From NCBI GenBank assembly GCA_016208495.1, contig JACQXX010000039.1:1-35220 (forward strand): a stretch of 35,220 nt of DNA, in the 5' to 3' direction. The position numbers were made by a program, and so were the translations under genes. This document shows, piece after piece, positions 1 through 7,111 of this stretch. The first letter of the stretch is position 1. Every line of letters starts with the position of its first letter. Source of the stretch: Acidobacteriota bacterium (lineage in GTDB: Bacteria > Acidobacteriota > Blastocatellia > Chloracidobacteriales > Chloracidobacteriaceae). The notes beneath the pieces were generated by a model. That model was not told the origin of the DNA. It was given only the letters and a program-made list of their open reading frames with translations, and did no database searches.

Positions 1-208
1 CAGCGGAAATGTCGTTTCACGGTACGACTACGACCCGTGGGGACGGCAGACGGTGGTCACCGGGACAACGGTCTTTGACATCGGGTACGCGGGATACTGG
101 AATCTGCACTCAACGGGCAGCATTCTGAACCTCAAACTCAACCTGACCTGGTATCGAGCGTACAGTCCAGAGCTGGGGCGGTGGCTGAGCCGGGATCCGA
201 TTGGGGAA
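1..208 (+). repeat. RHS core direct repeat, copy A
   Basis: This stretch aligns without gaps to 2502-2709, with about 17 mismatches by hand count (roughly 92% identical). Similarity stops sharply just after the DPIGE codons, where the two tips diverge. It is the expected substrate for homologous recombination that swaps RHS tips. The left limit is the window edge, so the true repeat is probably longer. Confidence 0.9.
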
Positions 209-670
209 ATGGGGTGGATGGTATCAACCCAAAACTTGATGGGAACTTTTGCTGACCTCCCAAATTCTCCTGAATCCTTCATCAGTGCTACTTCTGAACT
301 AGGGGGGAATGCTGGGCGCGTAACAGATGAAACAAATTTGTATACCTACGTTCTGAATAATCCAGTCAACTTAATTGACCCCCTTGGGTTAAAAGCTGGA
401 TATGGGAACTGGTGTGGTTCTGGTCCAAAACCTGGTCAAAAACCTGACCCGAAAGATGATCTCGATAAATGCTGCATGAAACATGACGAGTGCTACGATA
501 AAAGCACTCCTCCAGCGAGTGGCTTGTGTGGGGTATTAGCACCTCGGACTGAACAATGTGACTTGACCTTGTGTCGATGTGCAAAAATAGCCAAATGCAA
601 AGGGTTCAAATGTAAAGTTGCACGATTTTTCATACGTGTAATTTTTTGTACAGCAGGCAAAATCAAGTAA
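2..670 (+). CDS. RHS repeat protein, C-terminal part with phospholipase A2 toxin tip (5' end outside window)
   Basis: The frame is open to the left edge, so only the last ~222 residues are seen. It starts in the RHS core (SRYDYDPWGR, then LGRWLSRDPIGE), which in this family closes the beta-cage and marks the junction with the variable tip. A second core-like block NLYTYVLNNPVNLIDPLGL follows after about 42 extra residues. The tip (about 401-667) carries secreted phospholipase A2 hallmarks: the Ca-binding loop YGNWCGSG, the active-site block DKCCMKHDECY with the catalytic His-Asp pair (His codon 482-484), a later CDLTLC segment carrying the second Asp, and 11 cysteines. Inference: a contact-dependent or secreted polymorphic toxin that attacks membrane phospholipids of rivals. 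The tip is more AT-rich than the core, as usual for exchanged toxin tips. The PLA2 call is strong; delivery route and target are unknown. Confidence 0.85.
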   Translation, partial: SGNVVSRYDYDPWGRQTVVTGTTVFDIGYAGYWNLHSTGSILNLKLNLTWYRAYSPELGRWLSRDPIGEMGWMVSTQNLMGTFADLPNSPESFISATSELGGNAGRVTDETNLYTYVLNNPVNLIDPLGLKAGYGNWCGSGPKPGQKPDPKDDLDKCCMKHDECYDKSTPPASGLCGVLAPRTEQCDLTLCRCAKIAKCKGFKCKVARFFIRVIFCTAGKIK

Positions 671-701
671 AAAGATAAACGCCTTTTGAAATGGGTGTTT
701 C

Positions 702-736
702 GCAGTGTCGTCACGGATTACTCGTGACGGCGCTGC
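702..736. other. Hairpin between RHS-PLA2 and the downstream propeller gene
   Basis: Arms CGTCACG (709-715) and CGTGACG (723-729) enclose a 7-base loop. Outer arms GCAG (702-705) and CTGC (733-736) extend the stem across a symmetric 3x3 internal loop. There is no T-run, so it is not a classic intrinsic terminator. It could attenuate readthrough from the toxin gene or stabilise its mRNA end. Confidence 0.4.
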
Positions 737-780
737 CTGACACACGAAAAAAATTGTTTTTGATTTCAGGAGATAGAGCT

Positions 781-1725
781 ATGTTTTCCAAAGCAACCAG
801 TATGCTTACTTTCTTTGTTATCATGTTTGGAGTGACCACTTTTTCATTAGATACCTCAGCACAAACATTTTCCATATCGCCAAATGGCTCAGAAATTGTT
901 TTTAGCTCGGAAAAGAGCGGGCATGCGGAATTTTATATGATGAATAGTGACGGGACTCAAGTTAGACAACTTACCTTCACCAAAGATGATAAGAGAGACC
1001 CTGCTTTTTCTCCTGACGGGAAGTTTATTGTTTATGTATCGGTGCCCCACGGGGCAAAAGATGGGCAGATTTACGTTATGGATTATGAGGGGAAAAATCA
1101 CAGACGCATCACAAATAACACTTTTTATGACACCTCCCCTTCATTTTCTCCAGATGGATCGAAAATCGTCTTTATTCGTGCTCACCGATATCGCCCCTAT
1201 AGCATGGGTGGACACATTTGGGATGATTGGGATTTGTATTCGATGAATGTAGATGGGACTGAAGAGCGACGATTAACTCAGGGAAAATACTATCAACTGA
1301 AACCCCCTCATTATTCACCGGATAATAGGCAAATTATTTTTGCGGCAAAACCACGATTGATTGATGTTGAGGGACAAATTTTCGTTATGAACCTCGATGG
1401 CAGTACGGATCCGAAGCAATTGACGACAGATTTAAAAACCATTCACAGTGATCCAGTGTTTTCCCCCGATGGTAAGAAAATAGCTTTTGTTTCCAATCGA
1501 GTAAGTCAAATCGGGATTTATGATTACGAAGTATGGATTATGGATTCCGATGGATCAAATGCAGTTCAAATCACCCAAAACCATTCCAGCAATCAAAACC
1601 CTGTCTTTACACCTGATGGTAAAAGAATTCTCTTTTTGTCGGATAAAAAACGAAATGATAAAAAAGAACTGTGGCAAATTGATATACATGGAAAGAATTT
1701 GAAGCGTATTACGAAGTCACTCTAA
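781..1725 (+). CDS. Secreted TolB/WD40-like beta-propeller protein (candidate immunity protein)
   Basis: 314 residues from the ATG at 781, chosen over an upstream in-frame start because CAGGAG lies just before it and a signal peptide (hydrophobic core about residues 8-24, ending near TSAQ) begins there. The rest is about six repeats of the TolB-type PD40 blade: SPDGKxIvF..., then a Y/W-x-M-(N/D)-x-DG strand ending in QLT or RIT. Clear copies of SPDG/TPDG stand near residues 76, 121, 225 and 278. Such propellers usually bind proteins or ligands in the periplasm and have no catalytic residues. It follows the RHS-PLA2 gene by 110 bp on the same strand, where immunity genes normally sit, and is similarly AT-rich. 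Inference: it could neutralise the PLA2 tip in the periplasm. It could equally be an unrelated PD40 protein carried along. Confidence 0.8.
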   Translation: MFSKATSMLTFFVIMFGVTTFSLDTSAQTFSISPNGSEIVFSSEKSGHAEFYMMNSDGTQVRQLTFTKDDKRDPAFSPDGKFIVYVSVPHGAKDGQIYVMDYEGKNHRRITNNTFYDTSPSFSPDGSKIVFIRAHRYRPYSMGGHIWDDWDLYSMNVDGTEERRLTQGKYYQLKPPHYSPDNRQIIFAAKPRLIDVEGQIFVMNLDGSTDPKQLTTDLKTIHSDPVFSPDGKKIAFVSNRVSQIGIYDYEVWIMDSDGSNAVQITQNHSSNQNPVFTPDGKRILFLSDKKRNDKKELWQIDIHGKNLKRITKSL

Positions 1726-1824
1726 TGTCATTTAGGACTCAAAATTCACGGAAGCACAAGTCTTTCATTCAATTTCCTTAGTCACTGATCGAAAAAATGA
1801 TTTCAAACCGTCTCATCATCAAGA

Positions 1825-2085
1825 TTAGCCTGATGCTTCAAAGCCCGATTGCCGCCGCACTCCAACTCCCTTCATCTTGGTTTCAGCGCCGGTCGGGAAG
1901 TTCGTAGAGTGCTTCCCAGATTCGATAAAGGCATTGCGAAACATCGTCAGGTACACTTTTGACGGGTCGGTCGCCGATTGAGCGGTCTTCACGGAGTCGG
2001 TTTCGACCTGGAACGTCGAACTGCCTTTTTCCTTCGTCTGGAATGTGACCTGGCAGCCAATCGGAACCAGGAAATCATCGGTGCG
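1825..2085 (-). pseudogene. Possible 3' remnant of an opposite-strand gene truncated by the RHS module
   Basis: Read on the minus strand, about 85 residues have natural-looking composition (for example VTFQTKEKGSSTFQVETDSV) and run to a stop at 1825. The frame continues beyond 2085, but there the plus-strand RHS sequence takes over. The plus strand has an in-frame stop at 1960 and no RHS similarity before about 2040. I do not recognise the family. It may be a gene tail cut when the orphan RHS module arrived, or a chance frame. The rest of 1726-2040 shows no gene or repeat I can name. Confidence 0.3.
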
Positions 2086-3207
2086 ACGACGACCAATTTC
2101 ACCTTCAACAATGTCAATGAATTGCAGACCCGCAAGGTCGGCAGCGCCCCGCAAACCAGTTATGGATATGATGCCAACGGGTGTCTGATCAATGACGGAA
2201 CACGCACTTTCGGGTGGGACGGTGCTCAACGACTGGTTGAAATTGAGGAGGGGACAAACCGAGTCGAGTTCGTGTATGATGGGATTGGCCGCCGAATCAA
2301 AAAAATCAGCAAACAAGGCAGCACGGTGGTCAGGGAACAGCGCTATATCTGGTGTGGGCCTGAAATCTGCTGGGAACGGACAACCATCCCCGGAGTAAAC
2401 CCAATCACCAAGCGATTCTTTGCACAGGGGGTGAAAACCAACAGCACGGTAAACTACTACACGCGGGACCATCTGGGGAGCGTGCGGGAAGTGACGGATA
2501 GCAGCGGAAATGTCGTTTCACGGTACGACTACGACCCGTGGGGACGACAGACGGTGGTCACGGGGACAACGGTCTTTGACATCGGCTATGCGGGGTACTG
2601 GAACCTGCATTCGGCGGGCAGCATTCTGAACCTCAAACTCAACCTGACCTGGTATCGGACCTACAGCCCGGAGCTGGGACGGTGGTTGAGCCGAGATCCG
2701 ATTGGGGAAGAAGGGGGAATCAATCTCTATGGTTATGTAGAAAATAGAGTCATCGATTCAATTGATCCTGAAGGGTTACAAGGAAAAGGCTCAGGTCCCT
2801 TTTTACCGAATGGTCGAAAACCTCCTGGTTGGGATCCTTCTTGGCCAACGGGTGTTGATGAGCGAGACCACTATGTTCAAGACCCAACTACAGGGAGAAA
2901 ATACTACCCTCATTTTGATGATGATGGACATTGGGATCACTATGACTATTACGATGAAAATGGTAAACCTCGGAGATATCCGGAAAAGAGCCTAAAACCT
3001 TGGCGAGGACAAAAAAGACCACCAAAGGGAAACCAATCTCCTACTGACCCTTGGGAGTCACTTCCAGAACCAATGCCTTGTCATGGGGCTCCATCTACAT
3101 TGCCACCATTACCACCGTTTCTAAGTCCCAAACCTGGGCCAAATAGACCCTGGGCACCAGTTTGGGGAATGCCTAAACCTGGAAGAAAATACCACAGTTG
3201 GAATTGA
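1978..3207 (+). CDS. Orphan RHS core-tip module with unrecognised toxin tip
   Basis: The reading frame begins at a poor TTG (1978) just after a stop. RHS similarity itself starts around 2040 (DLAANRNQEIIG), so the large N-terminal cage part is missing. Visible in order are YD-type repeats (YGYDANGCL, FVYDGIGRRIKKI), the core block YYTRDHLGSVREV, DYDPWGRQ, LGRWLSRDPIGE and DPEGL near 2775. The final ~142 residues are a proline-rich tip with a dense His/Asp/Tyr segment (HFDDDGHWDHYDYYDENG). I cannot assign the tip to a known toxin family. The arrangement matches known orphan RHS tips: a silent cassette sharing part of the core with the full-length gene upstream, able to replace its tip by recombination. 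Without its own start and cage it is probably not delivered as such. Confidence 0.75.
   Translation: MSGLHGVGFDLERRTAFFLRLECDLAANRNQEIIGATTTNFTFNNVNELQTRKVGSAPQTSYGYDANGCLINDGTRTFGWDGAQRLVEIEEGTNRVEFVYDGIGRRIKKISKQGSTVVREQRYIWCGPEICWERTTIPGVNPITKRFFAQGVKTNSTVNYYTRDHLGSVREVTDSSGNVVSRYDYDPWGRQTVVTGTTVFDIGYAGYWNLHSAGSILNLKLNLTWYRTYSPELGRWLSRDPIGEEGGINLYGYVENRVIDSIDPEGLQGKGSGPFLPNGRKPPGWDPSWPTGVDERDHYVQDPTTGRKYYPHFDDDGHWDHYDYYDENGKPRRYPEKSLKPWRGQKRPPKGNQSPTDPWESLPEPMPCHGAPSTLPPLPPFLSPKPGPNRPWAPVWGMPKPGRKYHSWN
2502..2709 (+). repeat. RHS core direct repeat, copy B
   Basis: Partner of 1-208, inside the orphan RHS module, with about 17 mismatches over 208 bases. The boundary of similarity falls at the DPIGE codons in both copies, so a crossover here would move the whole tip. 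Confidence 0.9.
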
Positions 3208-3210
3208 GTA

Positions 3211-3235
3211 ATTCAAAGTTAGGGTTCTTTTGAAT
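3211..3235 (+). terminator. Weak hairpin after the orphan RHS module
   Basis: ATTCAAA (3211-3217) pairs with TTTGAAT (3229-3235) around an 11-base loop, followed by CTTTTC, four bases after the stop codon. The stem is AT-rich and the T-run short, so termination would be weak. Confidence 0.3.
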
Positions 3236-3261
3236 CTTTTCTGTCATTACCCAATGATTCG

Positions 3262-3571
3262 CTAGTGAACTGTAGCAAAAGTTTTTGAATGAAATAAGAT
3301 CATTTGACAACGTTTTACCGCGCCCAATGGAGCAGGGCACTCAAGATGATAGCAAATTGTTCAAAAGCTGTAACTATTCAGACCCCTATGAATCTTGTAT
3401 GTGTTGTGAACAAAAGGTTTAGATTTTTTGGCTAGTGAGTGTAACATGGAAACCAAGCATTTTAAGTCTTTTCGACGCAGTCACAATACCGCATCTTGTA
3501 TATGCTGTTGAAGAAAACTACCACGGATGGGGTCTGAATAGTTACCAAAAACTTACGCTACAGTCCACTAG
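3262..3571. mobile_element. MITE-like element with nested inverted repeats
   Basis: About 310 bp bounded by a 26-base inverted repeat (3262-3287 and 3546-3571, 23 of 26 matching). A second, perfect 17-base inverted repeat lies inside (3370-3386 and 3529-3545). On the right the two repeat units abut; on the left they are separated by 82 bp. No transposase frame lies within. This looks like a non-autonomous element or the joined ends of a decayed insertion sequence. I see no clear target-site duplication. Confidence 0.55.
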
Positions 3572-3869
3572 GTTCTATTGACATTCTTGAGTCTAAGTAA
3601 TTGAAAAGAAAATAGCTTAACTGAATTTCTATCAATTGTGTAAGGTTTTTCTTCCCAATCATTTACAAGCAATGTCAACAGAGCTTAATCAAGAATAAAG
3701 AGTTATTGCCCTCATAAACCAATAATGCAAATTAAAGGTTGAGAGCAAGCGTTCAAAATCATCTAAAGGTAAGGAATAATTTGACCAACTGGAATTTGCA
3801 TTTCTGATAAACTCTTTATTTGTAGCAATTTTTTTCAACTCTTAACCAACACAATAATGTGAGGATAGT
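3572..3869. other. AT-rich intergenic stretch
   Basis: This stretch lies between the MITE-like element and the HTH gene. It is strongly AT-rich and holds no coding frame I trust, and presumably contains the HTH gene's promoter. TTTGTAGCAATTTTT near 3820-3835 is AT-rich, but I cannot name a confident -35/-10 pair. The AT bias continues into the next gene. Confidence 0.4.
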
Positions 3870-4340
3870 ATGTCACACTTGAGCTACGGGCATCGAATAC
3901 AACAGTTAAGAGAGAAAAAAGGACTCTCTATAGAACAAATGGCAATAACCCTCGATATATCCTTTGAGTGGTATCGAGATATTGAAGCCTATGATGATGA
4001 AGTCGTAGAAACTTTATCAATCCATCAATTCATCAAATTATGTGGTGTTTTGCAGGTTGATCCAGTCGAACTATTTTCACATCCAATATCCTTGACCTCT
4101 TTTATTGATACAATAAAAGAGCATCTTGAATACCACAAAATCACTGTATCTGATTTTGAAGAACAAGTAGGATGGGAAATCGCTGAAATCTTAGAAAATC
4201 CTAGCCTATTGCTTAAGTTAAATTTAACCGCTCTGATGGACCTATGTAGATATACTAATACTAATTGGGTGGCTGTACTTAGTGGGGTAAGTCTAAGCTC
4301 TGAAACACCGAAACCAAACCAAAAGAATAATAATCCATAG
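3870..4340 (+). CDS. HTH (XRE-like) protein with apparent internal duplication
   Basis: 156 residues, with TGAGGAT about 5 bases before the ATG. Residues ~7-70 read as a Cro/C1-type HTH: RIQQLREKKGLS-IEQMA-ITLDIS, then a helix and LSIHQFIKLCGVLQVDPVELF. Residues ~74-138 repeat the same plan (FIDTIKEHLEYHKIT-VSDFEEQVG, then LTALMDLCRYTNTNWVAVLSG), so the protein looks like two tandem degenerate HTH units. The tail is polar and Asn-rich. It follows the orphan RHS module on the same strand after the MITE-like element. It may be a regulator or an immunity/antitoxin protein of the RHS region; the sequence does not decide. It is AT-rich like the toxin tips, suggesting transfer. Confidence 0.75.
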   Translation: MSHLSYGHRIQQLREKKGLSIEQMAITLDISFEWYRDIEAYDDEVVETLSIHQFIKLCGVLQVDPVELFSHPISLTSFIDTIKEHLEYHKITVSDFEEQVGWEIAEILENPSLLLKLNLTALMDLCRYTNTNWVAVLSGVSLSSETPKPNQKNNNP

Positions 4341-4481
4341 GAGTAGCCAGGTAGATAGCGGGCAAGCAGATCAGTATAATGCTCCTCGAAAATCAGATAG
4401 GAGAATATACTGAGTAGAAGAAGCGGAAACGATGAGCTACGCACGCTGGGGAGGATGACGAGCGTAACGAATACATGTATC

Positions 4482-4557
4482 GGAGTGCGGTGGCTTGACG
4501 CCGCTTTCAAATCGGCAGGCTGAACACTGAAAAGCGGCGTCAAGTGGGCCGCACTCC
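4482..4557. repeat. Long imperfect hairpin (REP-like)
   Basis: Left arm 4482-4507 (GGAGTGCGGTGG...) pairs with right arm 4531-4557 with only a one-base bulge, around a 23-base loop. It lies between the HTH gene and the converging TPR gene. There is no T-run. Its GC-rich arms contrast with the AT-rich DNA just upstream. It looks like a dispersed palindromic repeat, and may also act as a bidirectional transcription block. Confidence 0.65.
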
Positions 4558-4568
4558 AAAACCCGACT

Positions 4569-5861
4569 TCAATTCTGAGTGGAATAGGGTGTTTTCAGGT
4601 ACTTTTTGGCCTGCTCCTGGCTGTCAAACACGTTGCGGCGGAGCGACACCAGCCGATACTGAGCCAGGGCTTTTTGGCGGTCGTTGGCCAGATCGTATAA
4701 CTGTCCAGACTTGAGATGTGACAGCGTGATCAAGTCTCCATTGGCTTTGGGCGTGTGAATCACCCGCTGGTATCGCTTGAGTGCTTCAGCCTGATTGCCC
4801 TGGACCAGCAGGGATTCAGCAAATTGAAAATTAATCACATCGCGAATTCCAATGGCGGTCTGGTTCTCCAACAGTGCGGAAAAAACCTGATTGCTGGACT
4901 CGGCTTTTCCAGCTTTGGCCAGCGTCGTTGCCTGTTCGAGTTGAATCAAATAGTTGCGAGGGTATTTTTCAGCCAGGATGGCCAGTTCGCGGAGCGCGTC
5001 ATCCATTCGGTTTTCACGTTTATAGAGCGCAATCAACATGGTTCGGGATTCATCTTTGACAAAGCGGGAATGGTCACGGGCTTCTTCCAGCAATTCAAAC
5101 CCTTTTTTCTTTGAGCCTTTGACACCACCCATCAGCGCCAGCAATTTGACAGGTGCCGGAAGCGACCCGACCACATAGTTATAGACTCCCAGCGTGAGCC
5201 TGGCATCAATGTATGTCGGGTCGGCTTCGAGCGTTTTTTCATGGTAATCAACTGATTTTGAACCATTTCGCAGTGCCGCCAGAAATGACCGCATCACGGT
5301 TGCCTCGTAGGCAGCCAGCAGACCATGAGCCGATCCAAGGTAATAGAGCGCCACGGCATCCTTTTTGTTTTTTTTCAGCCGGCCCTCAGATTTGGTCATC
5401 GCCAGCTTTAACGTTTCGCGAAATGCCCTGTCAAATTCGGGATCGGCTTTCTCCTCCGACTCGGCGTAAAAGGACTTTGTGGCATACAGGTCTGTTTGCA
5501 ACCGGCGCGAAGTGTAGAGTTTCCGTAGCCACATACAATTGGCCAGGCTCACATATCCGGATGGATGGTCTGGCTCCAGTTGAATCATGTGCCGAAACTT
5601 CTTTTCCGCTTCGGTATAGTCCAGGCTAAAGAGAGCGTCAAATCCATCAAGCCGAAGCTGGTCAAACGCGGGCATCACCGACGGAGAGGCTTCACCTTCC
5701 GCTCCTCTCCCAGCCGGCGATGATTCAGATCCTGACGACTGTTGCGCCTGTGTTGAGTGTGAAAAACTCAGAATCAGGCACCCGGAAAAAATGAACCAGC
5801 CAGCCAGGGATAAGATCTTTCTGAAATTGAGCTGCAAACGAGGGTTTGGAAAATGGTTCAT
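4569..5861 (-). CDS. Secreted TPR-repeat protein
   Basis: 430 residues from the ATG at 5861, preceded by AGGTGAG; an earlier in-frame start lacks a good site. Residues 1-40 form a signal peptide with a long hydrophobic stretch (ILSLAGWFIFSGCLILSF) and a likely cut near TQAQ. The SGC inside could be a weak lipobox. A low-complexity Ser/Gly/Glu linker follows, then helical TPR-type repeats: FDALFSLDYTEAEKKFRHMIQLEPDHPSGY, YIDARLTLGVYNYVVGSLP, LIQLEQATTLAKAGKAESS and AEALKRYQRVI. TPRs act as protein-binding scaffolds; no catalytic domain is visible. The specific role is unknown. It lies 243 bp downstream of the DUF5694 gene on the same strand, but the gap is repeat-filled, so co-transcription is uncertain. 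Confidence 0.85.
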   Translation of the reverse strand: MNHFPNPRLQLNFRKILSLAGWFIFSGCLILSFSHSTQAQQSSGSESSPAGRGAEGEASPSVMPAFDQLRLDGFDALFSLDYTEAEKKFRHMIQLEPDHPSGYVSLANCMWLRKLYTSRRLQTDLYATKSFYAESEEKADPEFDRAFRETLKLAMTKSEGRLKKNKKDAVALYYLGSAHGLLAAYEATVMRSFLAALRNGSKSVDYHEKTLEADPTYIDARLTLGVYNYVVGSLPAPVKLLALMGGVKGSKKKGFELLEEARDHSRFVKDESRTMLIALYKRENRMDDALRELAILAEKYPRNYLIQLEQATTLAKAGKAESSNQVFSALLENQTAIGIRDVINFQFAESLLVQGNQAEALKRYQRVIHTPKANGDLITLSHLKSGQLYDLANDRQKALAQYRLVSLRRNVFDSQEQAKKYLKTPYSTQN

Positions 5862-5913
5862 TGGCTCACCTGCTTTCGTTTTGGCCTTAACTGTGGTTGA
5901 TTGAGCCCAAATC

Positions 5914-6085
5914 AAAGGACATAAAGGACATAAAGGACAATCTGGGAGTTCATTTCGTCACCGCGAAGATTCGATTTGGGAAAAGTTGAGGCAATGACGA
6001 AAACCTGGTTCCTGGCGCTTGATTCTTAGCTGGTATTGATTGCCAGTCACCAAGCACCAAGTCCTAACCACTAACCACTAACCAC
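5914..6085. repeat. Intergenic tandem repeats (9-mer AAAGGACAT and 7-mer CTAACCA)
   Basis: 5914-5940 holds three units of AAAGGACAT, the last imperfect. 6064-6085 holds about three units of the heptamer CTAACCA, preceded by a related ACCAAGC pair. The gap between the DUF5694 and TPR genes is otherwise featureless. Confidence 0.8.
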
Positions 6086-6104
6086 TTTTTTCATTCTCAA
6101 TTCT

Positions 6105-6959
6105 TCATTCCGTCAGAAAGGTATTTGGTTCAACCAGGGTGTATTCCCCGGAATCAATCACAAACTGACGCAACAGATGGGAATGGCCGGCTCCATAAAT
6201 AACCAAAATTCGATCATTTGGCGAGTCGGTGATCCGCTGCAGATTGGCCATGATGCGCAGGTTTCGGGCATACCATTCACTGACCAGAGTTGCTCCAGGA
6301 TACTCACTTCCCTTTCCTACCCGGAGCAGTTGCATATAGAGCGAGTGCCCGCGTTTGATATCTTCCGGGTCGTTCAGGTACTTGAAAATGCCGCTGACGG
6401 TCCGGGTTTTGATTACCTCATTGATTTTTCCGACTTCAGCTTGAATCACTGCCATTCCCTGGTTGATAAAGGCTTCCTGACCGTTTTTCTGGGCATAGTT
6501 CTGCATTTCTTCCCAGGGGAATTTCCCTTCGGCATCAATTGGATAGACGGTTTTGTGCCCACAGACTTTGGCCAGTCGAAACCCAACCTGGTACAACTCA
6601 TTGTTTTTCAAAGCAAATTCGCCCGTCAGGTATTTCTGATAGAGTTTGTCCATCGTGTCAGTGCCAAAGGGCTGTTCAAGGGCGATTTTGGTGGGTTTAA
6701 AGGCAGCCAGTTGTCTGGCAAAGGCTTCAAGTTCCTTTTGCCGTTTCGGGGTTGAAACATCGTCGGCCTGGGCATTGGCAATGTCCAGATTGGGGTTTCC
6801 CATATGGTACGTGCCCAACACCATCACCGCTGGTTTCGGTGTTGCGGGTTTTGTTTTTTGGTTGGTGGCTGGTTCGGCAAGCAATGGAAAGGCTGACAGA
6901 CAAGAAATAACTGTCAGCACACACATTTTCAAAAAAGCGCCATGAAAAATTGGTCGCAT
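6105..6959 (-). CDS. DUF5694 protein (TraB/GumN-like fold), exported
   Basis: 284 residues; AAAGGA precedes the ATG at 6959. Residues 1-29 are a signal peptide (hydrophobic CVLTVISCLSAFPLLA). The mature part opens with VMVLGTYHMGNPNLD, the hallmark start of DUF5694, and contains KIALEQPFG and, near the C-terminus, ILVIYGAGHSHLLRQF. The GTYHM and GxGHxH-like segments correspond to the conserved His/Gly motifs of the TraB/PrgY/GumN superfamily, some of which are metal-dependent peptidases; the activity of DUF5694 itself is not established. It is transcribed divergently from the M1 peptidase gene (152 bp between starts), so the two may share a control region. Confidence 0.85.
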   Translation of the reverse strand: MRPIFHGAFLKMCVLTVISCLSAFPLLAEPATNQKTKPATPKPAVMVLGTYHMGNPNLDIANAQADDVSTPKRQKELEAFARQLAAFKPTKIALEQPFGTDTMDKLYQKYLTGEFALKNNELYQVGFRLAKVCGHKTVYPIDAEGKFPWEEMQNYAQKNGQEAFINQGMAVIQAEVGKINEVIKTRTVSGIFKYLNDPEDIKRGHSLYMQLLRVGKGSEYPGATLVSEWYARNLRIMANLQRITDSPNDRILVIYGAGHSHLLRQFVIDSGEYTLVEPNTFLTE

Positions 6960-7111
6960 ACGATTCCTTTCACGTGAAGCTGGGTGTTGAGAAGATTTCT
7001 GTTATTGGACGGTGCGTTTTCAGACCGGTTATGGCAATCTATCTATCTTTTACCACAGATAACCGTCTGCTCAAATCGCGCGCACATAACGATAATGGGA
7101 GGAACAAGGTT

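Noticed and set aside
691..780. Upstream in-frame start for the propeller protein
   Set aside because: It would add 30 residues over the hairpin region; the ATG at 781 has the ribosome binding site and signal peptide.
5213..5629. 138-residue plus-strand frame inside the TPR gene
   Set aside because: Antisense shadow; composition rich in Arg/Pro and no family motif.
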